Shown one piece after another: positions 45,027-53,077 of a stretch of 64,000 bases of DNA. The DNA comes from G942493375 sp942493375. Its GTDB lineage: Bacteria; Armatimonadota; UBA5829. The position numbers were made by a program, and so were the translations under genes. The notes under the pieces are model-generated. The model had not been told where the DNA came from, made no database searches, and saw only the letters and a program-made list of their open reading frames with translations. The stretch is taken from assembly GCA_942493375.1 (NCBI GenBank), contig OW818698.1:8122001-8186000 (forward strand). The letters run 5' to 3'. The first letter of the stretch is position 1. Each line of letters opens with the position of its first letter.

Positions 45027-46274
45027 TTAGTATCCGGCTTTGTCCAGTTCGGTTTTTACTATTTGGGTCCACTTTCTGAACCTGTCGGTGTCTCCGCAGA
45101 GGGTTTCTACGTCCTTCAAGTGGATGTGCAGATGGCAGTCTCTTGTAGCTTCTATGGTCTGGCGGATCGTTGCTGCGATGCGGTCGGGCTCGAAGGCGGC
45201 GCAGACCATGTCAGTGGGATTTGGCCTCCAGGAGTAGACATATTTGTCCTGTATCTGCTCAGCACACTTGACTACATCAGCACTGGGGGTGACAGCTATT
45301 GAGCGCAGATTTGGGATCTGGCGGAGCATGTCTATCTTTCTGGTCAGGTCTTCACAGCAGCCATAGTGGACCAGGCCAAAGCGTGACATGATCGGCAACT
45401 GGTATTGAAGTACAAATTCATCGTGCTGGGCTGGAGAGACCAATGTCATCTCCTGAGCAGCGCAGAACTCCCACAGCTGGCTGGGCTTCCTCGGTCCGCT
45501 GTTGGCTTTAGGCCATTCGAGTTCATCACAATAGGTCATTGCCTGGTTGCTGTGACAAGTCAGAGAGAGGTCCCCTGCAGCTTCGGCTTCAGACTGATTG
45601 GTCAGGACCCCGTCTCTCATAAATGCCAGCACCCCGTGCAGCCACTCGGGGTTCTCATACATGTCAGTCATAACCTGCTCAAGCCCACGCAGGAAGCACA
45701 GGATCGTAATAATGTCATTGGCAAAGCCCAGACACCTTGGAGCACGGCTTATGTTGATAGGGATAGTGTCCCCCACTGCTTCGCTGAGCATCTCAATCCG
45801 GCGCTGCGTGTCTGCTTCATCTACAAAATGGTGAGGGACTTCCAGCCTGGCAGCATCCTCATACTCTGCCAGTGCCGGATCATATTTCCATGCGCCATCA
45901 GGGGTCTCCGGAGGTATCTGCTTACTGAGAATCCCCCAGAGGCCGCCCCACCCGTCTCCTGTCGATGCAGCTACAGTCAGCCATGGTTCCAGGATGGTAT
46001 CATCGCCGATCTCATGCTGAAAGAGCGCCATCTTGAGGGTTCTTTCATATACACGCAGCTCGGGATCTTCACACTCCATCAGTGAATCCCCATAGACCCC
46101 GGCGCACCACTTGTTCCATATCCCAAAAGACGCCATCACCGGTGGGCGAGTAGGTTTCAAGCTGAAGTGGTCAGACCACTGACGCCTGCGTTCATCCTGA
46201 ATAGGCAAAGCAGCAAGTTCCATATACTGTGCAGCCAGTCTGCGAAGCACACTTTTATCACGATCAGTCGGCAT
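45027..46274 (-). CDS. URO-D-fold methyltransferase-like protein 1
   Basis: About 415 residues with the uroporphyrinogen-decarboxylase TIM-barrel fold, seen in the late-barrel pattern FGLVHYGCCEDLTRKIDMLR, IPNLRSIAVTPSADV and YVYSWRPNPTDMV. The heme enzyme HemE has the N-terminal PxWxMRQAGR motif, which is absent, so this is not HemE. Relatives are corrinoid-dependent methyltransferases (MtaA/CmuA type) and many uncharacterised proteins. The cysteine pair in HYGCCED could bind zinc as in MtaA-type enzymes. The start at 46274 follows GAGGTGTAGG; an upstream frame extension to 46322 is unlikely. It is transcribed divergently from two further URO-D-like genes. Confidence 0.82.
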   Translation of the reverse strand: MPTDRDKSVLRRLAAQYMELAALPIQDERRRQWSDHFSLKPTRPPVMASFGIWNKWCAGVYGDSLMECEDPELRVYERTLKMALFQHEIGDDTILEPWLTVAASTGDGWGGLWGILSKQIPPETPDGAWKYDPALAEYEDAARLEVPHHFVDEADTQRRIEMLSEAVGDTIPINISRAPRCLGFANDIITILCFLRGLEQVMTDMYENPEWLHGVLAFMRDGVLTNQSEAEAAGDLSLTCHSNQAMTYCDELEWPKANSGPRKPSQLWEFCAAQEMTLVSPAQHDEFVLQYQLPIMSRFGLVHYGCCEDLTRKIDMLRQIPNLRSIAVTPSADVVKCAEQIQDKYVYSWRPNPTDMVCAAFEPDRIAATIRQTIEATRDCHLHIHLKDVETLCGDTDRFRKWTQIVKTELDKAGY

Positions 46275-46377
46275 TCCTACACCTCGATATCTGCGAGTAA
46301 TTATGACATGACAGTATAACATAGCCGAGGCTGAATTGACTGCCTCGACTATCTTTCATCCATACGTTTCACTGTCA

Positions 46378-46407
46378 TTGACACCATGCATACCATGTAT
46401 GGATAAT
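46378..46407 (+). promoter_or_regulatory. Promoter of the rightward URO-D-like genes
   Basis: TTGACA (46378-46383), an 18-base spacer and GATAAT (46402-46407). The spacer contains an imperfect palindrome, CCATGCATACCATGTATGG (46384-46402), well placed for a repressor. The region is shared with the divergent leftward gene. Confidence 0.6.
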
Positions 46408-46449
46408 AGAGACTGATATTATGCAGTATGTAGACATGAGGTAAGTGTA

Positions 46450-47433
46450 TTGACCAGCAAAGAACGCATAGAGGCTTTACTAAATTTCCAGAAGGTTGAC
46501 CGCCTGCCTGTTATTGAGTGGGCGCCTTATTGGGACTTGACTATAAAGAGGTGGAGGACTGAGGGGCTTCCTGACAGCGCGCAGACCTTTGAAGAGATCC
46601 GGGAATACTTTGAACTGGATAAGATGCTCGATATCTGGGGTTGCGTCAGAGGACCAGGTTGCCCTGCACCCAGCGGACACGGTAAACCCATAGTCTCTAA
46701 CATGAAGGAATATGAGGAGATACTGCCCTGCCTGTATCCGCTTATGGATACCAAAATGCTTGAGGATATTGCGAAAGGTCAGTCTGAAGGCGCTGCTGTG
46801 TGGTACTGGTTTGAAGCATTCTTCTGGCATCCAAGAACACTGCTCGGGATAGAGGAGCACCTGTATGCATTCTTCGATCATCCAGAGCTTATGAAGAGGA
46901 TGAACGAGGACCTGCTGGAGTACCTATATAAGGTAGTGGACCAGATCAGCGGCTATGTTTCCGTGCAGTTCATGGCATTGGCAGATGACATGTCCTATAA
47001 CCATGGACCGATGATATCCAAAGCAACCTTCGAAGAACAGCTGGCTCCTTTTTACAAGAAGGCATCTGACTATATCAAGAGCAAAGGTATTAAAGTTTTT
47101 GTGGACAGCGATGGGCTGGTTGACGACCCGGTTGACTGGTATAAAGCAGCCGGTTGCCAGGGATTCCTCCCCTTGGAGAAGCAAGCCGGCGTTGATCTCA
47201 ACAAATACCGCCGCAAACATCCCGACTACCTGTTTATGGGTGGCTACGATAAGCTGTGCATGAACCAGGGCGAGGATGCAATGCGAGCAGAGTTTGAGAG
47301 GCTGTTGCCGGTTATGAAGCAAGGCGGATATATCCCAGGCGTAGACCACCAGACCCCACCTGAAGTCTCACTTGAGGACTACAGATTGTATCTGAAGCTG
47401 CTAAGGGAATACTGCGAACTAGCAGCCAAGTAA
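46450..47433 (+). CDS. URO-D-fold methyltransferase-like protein 2
   Basis: A 327-residue protein of the MtaA/CmuA-like branch of the URO-D superfamily. The start SKERIEALLNFQKVDRLPV is the common opening of this branch. Later come FMALADDMSYNHGPMISKATF and the closing GGYIPGVDHQTPPEVSLEDY. No PxWxMRQAGR motif is present, which excludes a heme role. Such proteins pass methyl groups between corrinoid proteins and C1 carriers or act on unknown substrates. TTG at 46450 follows GAGGTAAG. A hairpin terminator-like repeat separates it from the next homologue, with which it shares about the same domain ends. Confidence 0.87.
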   Translation: MTSKERIEALLNFQKVDRLPVIEWAPYWDLTIKRWRTEGLPDSAQTFEEIREYFELDKMLDIWGCVRGPGCPAPSGHGKPIVSNMKEYEEILPCLYPLMDTKMLEDIAKGQSEGAAVWYWFEAFFWHPRTLLGIEEHLYAFFDHPELMKRMNEDLLEYLYKVVDQISGYVSVQFMALADDMSYNHGPMISKATFEEQLAPFYKKASDYIKSKGIKVFVDSDGLVDDPVDWYKAAGCQGFLPLEKQAGVDLNKYRRKHPDYLFMGGYDKLCMNQGEDAMRAEFERLLPVMKQGGYIPGVDHQTPPEVSLEDYRLYLKLLREYCELAAK

Positions 47434-47458
47434 GGCTTTAGACTTTAGACTGCAGGAA

Positions 47459-47526
47459 AAATCCGTTCATCCTGAGCGCAGTCGAAGGGTGAACGGATTT
47501 ATTGTGATGCAGGCTTCCAGCCTGCC
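47459..47526 (+). repeat. Terminator-like repeat followed by GCAGGCTTCCAGCCTGC palindrome
   Basis: AAATCCGTTCA (47459-47469) pairs with TGAACGGATTT (47490-47500) around a TCCTGAGCGCAGTCGAAGGG core, and TTTATTG follows, so it can terminate the preceding gene. A copy of the GCAGGCTTCCAGCCTGC palindrome (47502-47526) lies immediately after it. This shows two repeat families inserted side by side. Confidence 0.75.
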
Positions 47527-47557
47527 AAATACAAGACCATACACGAGGAACCAGCAC

Positions 47558-48628
47558 ATGAATGCAAGAGATAGATTCAATAAGATTATGAATTTTGAGC
47601 ATGCCGACAGGTTGCCAGTCCTTGCTTTTGAACCTTACGAGAGCTTCGGGCTGGATGCCTGGCGCAAGGAGGGCCTTCCGGAAGGCGTGACTCCAGAACA
47701 ATTCTTGGGCATGGATAGGTTTAATCATATCCCGGTTGCATTCGGGCCTATTCCAGCGTTTGAGCAGACTATTCTATCTGAGACTGAAGAGGACTTTGTG
47801 CAGATAGACTGGATGGGAAGTGCCGTCCGCAGGCACAGAGAAGCCCCGGATATGTATTATGGGCATGTAGACCATGCAGTAAAGACCAGAGCAGACTGGG
47901 ATGAGTATAAGCAGCATTTCCTTGTCGAGAGTGAACACAGAATCCCTAATGACTTGCCCAGCTGTGCAGCGCTAATGAATAGCTCTGAACTGCCTACAGG
48001 GCTGATGATATTCCCATTCTTCTTCAGGTTGGGATTCTATGCAATGGGAATGGAGCGGTTCCTGACAGCGTTCTACGAAGAACCAGCGCTCATACACGAT
48101 ATGTTCGAGTATTTTGCGGATTTTGTATTGAGGACAATCAGGCCGATACTCAAGACTATGAAGATTGATTATGCGGCGTTTGGTGAGGACCTGGCATACA
48201 AGACCAACCCGCATATGTCTCCAGCGATATATAAGGAGTTCTGGTTACCTTATCAGGATCCCATCATTAAAGAGATTAAGGACAGCGGCGTGAAGGTCAT
48301 CAGCCAGTATACAGCAGGTAACATCGAAGTAATGCTGCCAATGCTGCTTGAGCATGGTTTCAACACCACATGGCCCCTTGAACGCGGAGCCGCGATGGAC
48401 CCTGTGAAACTGCGCAAAGAGTATGGGCACGATCTGAAAATGGCTGGTGGAGTCTCCAAAGAAGCTCTAATAGGCGGACCTGATGCAATAGACCGTGAAC
48501 TTGAGGCAATGATGCCGGTAATCCAGGACGGCGGGTTCATACCAGCAATAGACGACATGGTCCCCCCGGAAGTAACCTTGAGCAGCTATAAACACTATGT
48601 AGAAGCATTGAAGGGAATCAGACTCTAG
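47558..48628 (+). CDS. URO-D-fold methyltransferase-like protein 3
   Basis: About 356 residues, same superfamily as the previous gene: opening NARDRFNKIMNFEHADRLPV, middle AAFGEDLAYKTNPHMSPAIY, VISQYTAGNIEVMLPMLLEH and closing GGFIPAIDDMVPPEVTLSSY. The last motif matches the neighbour's GGYIPGVDHQTPPEVSLEDY, so the two are paralogues. The start at 47558 is chosen because GAGGAA lies seven bases upstream; the longer frame from 47489 translates repeat sequence. With the divergent gene and the MttB homologue at 24.8 kb it suggests methyl-group metabolism, perhaps of methylated sugars or amines. Substrates are unknown. Confidence 0.87.
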   Translation: MNARDRFNKIMNFEHADRLPVLAFEPYESFGLDAWRKEGLPEGVTPEQFLGMDRFNHIPVAFGPIPAFEQTILSETEEDFVQIDWMGSAVRRHREAPDMYYGHVDHAVKTRADWDEYKQHFLVESEHRIPNDLPSCAALMNSSELPTGLMIFPFFFRLGFYAMGMERFLTAFYEEPALIHDMFEYFADFVLRTIRPILKTMKIDYAAFGEDLAYKTNPHMSPAIYKEFWLPYQDPIIKEIKDSGVKVISQYTAGNIEVMLPMLLEHGFNTTWPLERGAAMDPVKLRKEYGHDLKMAGGVSKEALIGGPDAIDRELEAMMPVIQDGGFIPAIDDMVPPEVTLSSYKHYVEALKGIRL

Positions 48629-48658
48629 GCTTCAGGAACATCGGTCTAGATTATTTAA

Positions 48659-48725
48659 CATGGATATACAAGATGCACAGGATATAAATATTAATCTCCT
48701 ATCCTGTTAATCCTGCATATCCATG
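48659..48725. terminator. Imperfect 26-nt inverted repeat between convergent genes
   Basis: Arms 48659-48684 and 48700-48725 pair with about four differences. The right arm, TATCCTGTTAATCCTGCATA, belongs to the dispersed ATCCTGTxxATCCTG repeat family. It lies between two convergent stop codons and may end both transcripts. Confidence 0.5.
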
Positions 48726-48731
48726 TTCATT

Positions 48732-50600
48732 TTACTGGTCAGTATTTTCGCCGTATTTTATAGGGGTTTCGAAGAATTTTCCTTGTTTGTCAACCGGGAT
48801 TTGGTTGTTCTTTTGCTTTATCCCTTTGCTGCTCATTATGTATATTGCGTTGCGTCCGGTATCTGTATTTGGATTATCGCACACGCCTTCTATCTTGTTG
48901 TCTGATACATTGATGCCGTCCACACCTGCAACGAATATCGCAGAATTGTCTGTGTTTTTGACTGTGTTGCCGGTGAATGTGACGTTACGGTGGACTCCGG
49001 GTTTCAGAGGGTATTTCATATCTTTCAACCAGGCCATCGCACACAACGCAGCTGGACCCATGGCAGCCCCGTAGTTACAGTGTTCGAAGATGTTGTTACG
49101 GACAGTGACATCTCTGGTGCCTATGGACTCAAAGAAATAGGTGACTTCGGTCAGCACCATAAGCCCGGGACCGGTGCAGTTGGTGAACTTACATTTTTCG
49201 ATTATAGCATCACGGGTCTGAATCAGCATCCCTCTTGCCCGGTTGTTGCGGACTTCAGTGTTCTTTATTCGGACTTTGGGAGCTCTGCTTGCGTTTCCGA
49301 ATACATCACCCTCGCGTAGCTCTTCGGGCAGCTTATCAACAAATGTAAGTTTGATAAGCCCATCAGTGCCCATTGATTCAGCTCTGCGGACCTGGAGTTT
49401 GTTGTAGGCTATCAGGTCCTCTACATGGGATATTTCCATTATGTCATCAGGATCAGGCATGTCGATCATCTTCAGGTTGTGTGCAGCAAGGACGGTGTGG
49501 TCATCAATTTTCTGCTTCAGGGAAAGATACAATCCGGACTTGATGTTGACCCCATCATCCCCCATTCCTTCATATACACAACCGTCCATTGTGATCGTAC
49601 CTTTACAGCCGGCCATATGAGTAGCATCCGCTGTAGCAGTCATCAGATAACCCGAACCTGGTTTGGGGACAACATGCAGACGCTTCAGACTGACATTCTT
49701 TGTAACAACCGCCACAAACGCCATTCCAGGGACAGTGTGAACAGTTACATCCTCGACGTTGACGTTCTCACAAAGACTTGCAGAAATCGCTCCGGGACCA
49801 TAGACTGTATGGCGCAGAACAACCAAAACTCCCGGCTTGATATTAAGTTTATGTCGTAGATGAACCCGTAGCACCTGTTCTCTGAGAAGTTCGGTCTTTG
49901 TAACTGAACCATACTCGTCCAACCCATGCCGCATTGGCAGTTTCGTGTCAGGGTCATAGTCCATAAATGCCCCAACCGGCATACCGTCCGTAACCGGGAA
50001 CTCTTTTGGGATCTCTACATCGAAGTGATCGCCTTCGACAGCTATTACTTTTCCCTGAGAAAATGCAGGATGGTCCCAGGTTATAGTCATATTCTTAACT
50101 GTCACATTCCGGCAGTTGGTGAACCTGAACACGCTGGTAATACCGTGAATAATGAATGTGGAACCATTTCCATCAATAGTCAGTTTATCGTGCCCGGTTA
50201 TGGAGAACAAGGTGCCAGGATCAGCGGGATTGCTGCCAGCATAGAAATCGTAGGTTCCTTTCGAAAAACTCACCTTACCCGGAATGCAATTACATTTCTG
50301 CAGAGCATTATGAGTTCGAGAGCCGATACCATTGCCTGATCGGCCTTTGTAGCCTTCGAGTGCTGCAAGCACGGCTTTAGTATCGTCTTTTCCATCTCCA
50401 GAGATCGCACCGTATTCGGATACATCAAAAGAAACATGTGCACCAGTCCTAGAGTCCGCAATGGGAGCCTGAGGAGTATCTGTTTTGTCTGTTTTATCTT
50501 TACCTGATGCCATATTGGCACAAATCAGCAGGACAAACAGAGACAGACAGACGATTATAGTTGAATACTCTCGCAAACAGTTACCCAGGTATGTATCCAT
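48732..50600 (-). CDS. Secreted beta-helix glycosidase-like protein (possibly GH110)
   Basis: About 622 residues, exported (hydrophobic signal at about 14-32, IIVCLSLFVLLICANMASG). The domain opens with FDVSEYGAISGDGKDDTKAV, the hallmark of pectate-lyase-3 or GH28-like parallel beta-helix enzymes. Later helix coils include VTVKNMTITWDHP, YEGMGDDGVNIKSGLYLSLK and VRNNIFEHCNYG. The GDDGVN segment, with its paired Asp, in a coil after a DATHMAGCKG segment is reminiscent of GH110 alpha-1,3-galactosidases; that link is my inference. The start at 50600 has an excellent GGAGG ribosome binding site; the frame extends upstream only through a palindromic repeat. It follows a GH42 gene on the same strand. 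Confidence 0.78.
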   Translation of the reverse strand: MDTYLGNCLREYSTIIVCLSLFVLLICANMASGKDKTDKTDTPQAPIADSRTGAHVSFDVSEYGAISGDGKDDTKAVLAALEGYKGRSGNGIGSRTHNALQKCNCIPGKVSFSKGTYDFYAGSNPADPGTLFSITGHDKLTIDGNGSTFIIHGITSVFRFTNCRNVTVKNMTITWDHPAFSQGKVIAVEGDHFDVEIPKEFPVTDGMPVGAFMDYDPDTKLPMRHGLDEYGSVTKTELLREQVLRVHLRHKLNIKPGVLVVLRHTVYGPGAISASLCENVNVEDVTVHTVPGMAFVAVVTKNVSLKRLHVVPKPGSGYLMTATADATHMAGCKGTITMDGCVYEGMGDDGVNIKSGLYLSLKQKIDDHTVLAAHNLKMIDMPDPDDIMEISHVEDLIAYNKLQVRRAESMGTDGLIKLTFVDKLPEELREGDVFGNASRAPKVRIKNTEVRNNRARGMLIQTRDAIIEKCKFTNCTGPGLMVLTEVTYFFESIGTRDVTVRNNIFEHCNYGAAMGPAALCAMAWLKDMKYPLKPGVHRNVTFTGNTVKNTDNSAIFVAGVDGINVSDNKIEGVCDNPNTDTGRNAIYIMSSKGIKQKNNQIPVDKQGKFFETPIKYGENTDQ

Positions 50601-50626
50601 GGCTTCCTCCAGAACTAGAGTTATAT

Positions 50627-50707
50627 TGTCATCCTGAGGAACAAAGGATCTGCTTTTGAGCAACCCAAGAGTCATTAAAAGCAGATCCTTTGTTCCTCAG
50701 GATGACA
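50627..50707 (-). repeat. Perfect 31-bp inverted repeat between two glycosidase genes
   Basis: Arms 50627-50657 and 50677-50707 are exact complements with a 19-base loop. The sequence contains TGTCATCCTGAGGAACAAAG, a member of the widespread GTCATCCTGAG... family. It starts four bases after the GH42 stop and ends 27 bases before the next start on the same strand, so it may uncouple the two genes. Confidence 0.8.
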
Positions 50708-50710
50708 TTT

Positions 50711-52702
50711 TTATACCAGCACCATTACTCCATAAGGCGGCACATCTATTTTACCGCTGACTGTGTCGCCGGTCAGGATGTCTTTGGCTGGATTATTCAG
50801 AGTCAGGGTGGCTGGGCGGTTGGAATGTTCAATTACTACCATTCCTTTGCCTGATTCACCTGACCTGGGGGCTACCAGAAGGTTCTCTGAAGCTTCAGCG
50901 ACTGGACTTATTCCAACTTCAGCTCCAAGGGATGTGACTAGACTGGTAAAATCCTGTGCAGGAAGTAGCGTCCCAAGAACCACTATTTTACCTTTTCCTA
51001 CTTGCATTTCACTGACTGCGCAGAGCCCTTTACAGGGACCATCTGAATAGTCAGCAAGTGATTTGGCGCCTCTTAGCTCATAGCTGTCGAACCAGAGAGA
51101 TCCTTGTGAAGCACTACCGTCCTGCCACTGGATTGAGAACTCTGTGGTTTCCCCTGGGATTTCGTATTTACTATAAATACCCGCTAACTCTTCCAAAGAA
51201 CCGTATGGAGAGTGAATGAACTTGGTGCAATTCAGGGTCCGAATATCGGTCATAGGGCCTACTATCCAAATCCCGCCATTTTCTACCCATTCCACAATTC
51301 TCTTGCTCAAATCTGCTTCATCGATAGCTGGAAGGAATGGCGTAATAACCATCCTGTATTTACCAAGATCGACTGACGGATTAATGACATCCATACGGAA
51401 CTGCGCTTGCATCAGCGGTTTATATATATCAGCAGTGAATTTATTCTGGTAATTGAATCCATTAACAAGAGGCTGGTCAACAAACATTAGATGGGCAAAG
51501 TTGGAGAAGTGAAGAGCAAGACCTGAATTATCCGGAGTTGTGCCATTCAGGAAATCTCCAGCGGTTTTGAAACCTTCAGATATTTCGTGAACCTCATCAA
51601 ATACATGCATATGCCTACCGGCAGTAGTAACTACTGATCCGCACATAAGCTCCTGACCAGCCCAGTGAGTACGCCATAGCCAGTACAAATTGGCCTCTCC
51701 ACCTAATGCTATCGGAAGCCAACTGTTGGACCTGCAGAATCCAGGAGGTGCATATCCGCTGGATGCAATGCTCCCAGCCCAACTGGTAGAAGTCTCAGTA
51801 TTCCAGAAAGGCCTGTCTTTTATCGGACGGAGGTAATCGAACCAGAACAGAGATTCCCATAGATTTTCACCGAAGTGGTAGTGGTTGTATTGGACAATAT
51901 CCATCTTGCGATTGGTTGCGTAGTGGTCCAAACCAAGGATCATCATCATATCGGTGCCGATTGGCTGGGAAGTCTTCTCGTGCAGGATATCTGCCTGGTC
52001 TTCCGCAAAATCTCTGTATGATTTGTCAGCAAACTCTCTCCAGGCTGTTAGTATTGACGGATGGCTCCAGACTTCCGGCCTTGGGAACTGAAGTTGACCA
52101 AATGACTGGTAGGTCTGGCTCCAGAGATTAGTGCACCATGCTTTATTGAGTTCCTCAATCGTCCCGAACCGCTCTCTCATAAAATCCTGAAATCCTCTGA
52201 TACAGACCGGGCATGCACAGGAATTGATAGGAGCCGATGGAGGAAATATCTCATTATCTATCTGCCATCCGATGACTCGTTCATCTTGACCGAACTCTTC
52301 AGCCATCTTGTTAACGATCCGTTTACAGAAATCTCTGAAAATCTGGTTGTTGGGGCAACTATGCCTGCGCATACCGTGGGTAGTAGGGCTACCATCAGGA
52401 CGAATAAAGAGGGTTTCCGGATAACGTTCTACCAGCCAGGCAGGAGGAGTAGCTGTAGGAGTACCCATAATAGTTGCAATCCCGGCCTCACCGAGTTTAT
52501 CTACTACCAGATGCAGCCAGTCGAAGTCATACTGTCCTTCCTGTGGTTCCATACAGCTCCATGCGAACTCAGCGATACGCGTGGTGTTCATGCCAACTTC
52601 TTTCATCAGGGCAATGTCCTGATCTATCTGTTCTAACGGCCAGTCCTCGGGATAATATGCAGCACCAAGATATGGTGGTTTGGGAGCTATAAAATGTGAC
52701 AT
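50711..52702 (-). CDS. GH42 beta-galactosidase
   Basis: A 663-residue cytoplasmic-type enzyme (no signal peptide) that hydrolyses beta-galactosides. The start YLGAAYYPEDWPLEQIDQDI and MKEVGMNTTRIAEFAWSCME are characteristic of family 42. The acid/base glutamate lies in GWQIDNEIF (about residue 149) and the nucleophile glutamate in PFWNTETSTSW (about residue 302). Cysteines in RRHSCPN and SCACPVC match the zinc cluster seen in several family members. The C-terminal part has the beta-galactosidase trimerisation-like and small beta domains. It is followed on the same strand by the beta-helix gene, which may act on the same galactose-containing polymer. Confidence 0.95.
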   Translation of the reverse strand: MSHFIAPKPPYLGAAYYPEDWPLEQIDQDIALMKEVGMNTTRIAEFAWSCMEPQEGQYDFDWLHLVVDKLGEAGIATIMGTPTATPPAWLVERYPETLFIRPDGSPTTHGMRRHSCPNNQIFRDFCKRIVNKMAEEFGQDERVIGWQIDNEIFPPSAPINSCACPVCIRGFQDFMRERFGTIEELNKAWCTNLWSQTYQSFGQLQFPRPEVWSHPSILTAWREFADKSYRDFAEDQADILHEKTSQPIGTDMMMILGLDHYATNRKMDIVQYNHYHFGENLWESLFWFDYLRPIKDRPFWNTETSTSWAGSIASSGYAPPGFCRSNSWLPIALGGEANLYWLWRTHWAGQELMCGSVVTTAGRHMHVFDEVHEISEGFKTAGDFLNGTTPDNSGLALHFSNFAHLMFVDQPLVNGFNYQNKFTADIYKPLMQAQFRMDVINPSVDLGKYRMVITPFLPAIDEADLSKRIVEWVENGGIWIVGPMTDIRTLNCTKFIHSPYGSLEELAGIYSKYEIPGETTEFSIQWQDGSASQGSLWFDSYELRGAKSLADYSDGPCKGLCAVSEMQVGKGKIVVLGTLLPAQDFTSLVTSLGAEVGISPVAEASENLLVAPRSGESGKGMVVIEHSNRPATLTLNNPAKDILTGDTVSGKIDVPPYGVMVLV

Positions 52703-53077
52703 TATCAGTGTCCTTTCAACTATCGATATAAAGGTATTGCTGCGATATTCTATTGCTTTATATGAAGCTTGTCAAAGGCTGCTAAGATTTGCCATTCACG
52801 ATGTGGTTTTTATTCTCACGCACAGACGCCAAGAAGGGAGGGTTGAATGAATACTGAATAGATAGATTAGCAATTGGGAGATCTAACAACTACTAATGAA
52901 AGTCTAGATATGTGATGTGGGAGATCGCGAGGCTTTTCATTGCGGCTTTACGTGAGATTAAACAGGAATGTGTTATTAATACTCGCTTTGAAATATCAGT
53001 GTGCATTACTATTGACATTTATCTCACTGTAAGCCAAACTTATGTCATTGCGCTAATTTATTGATCCGAGGTAATGT
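52703..53077. repeat. Gap with degenerate dispersed repeats
   Basis: Two degenerate members of the TCACGCAAAGACGC...AAGAAGGGA family: 52812-52840 (TTCTCACGCACAGACGCCAAG) and 52930-52960 (GGCTTTTCATTGCGGCTTTACGTGAGA). TTGACA at 53012-53017 could be the -35 of the next gene, but no good -10 stands at the right distance. No gene is supported. Confidence 0.6.

Noticed and set aside
45027..48628. Annotation of the three URO-D-fold proteins as heme-pathway HemE
   Set aside because: The N-terminal PxWxMRQAGR active-site motif is missing and no other heme gene is nearby.
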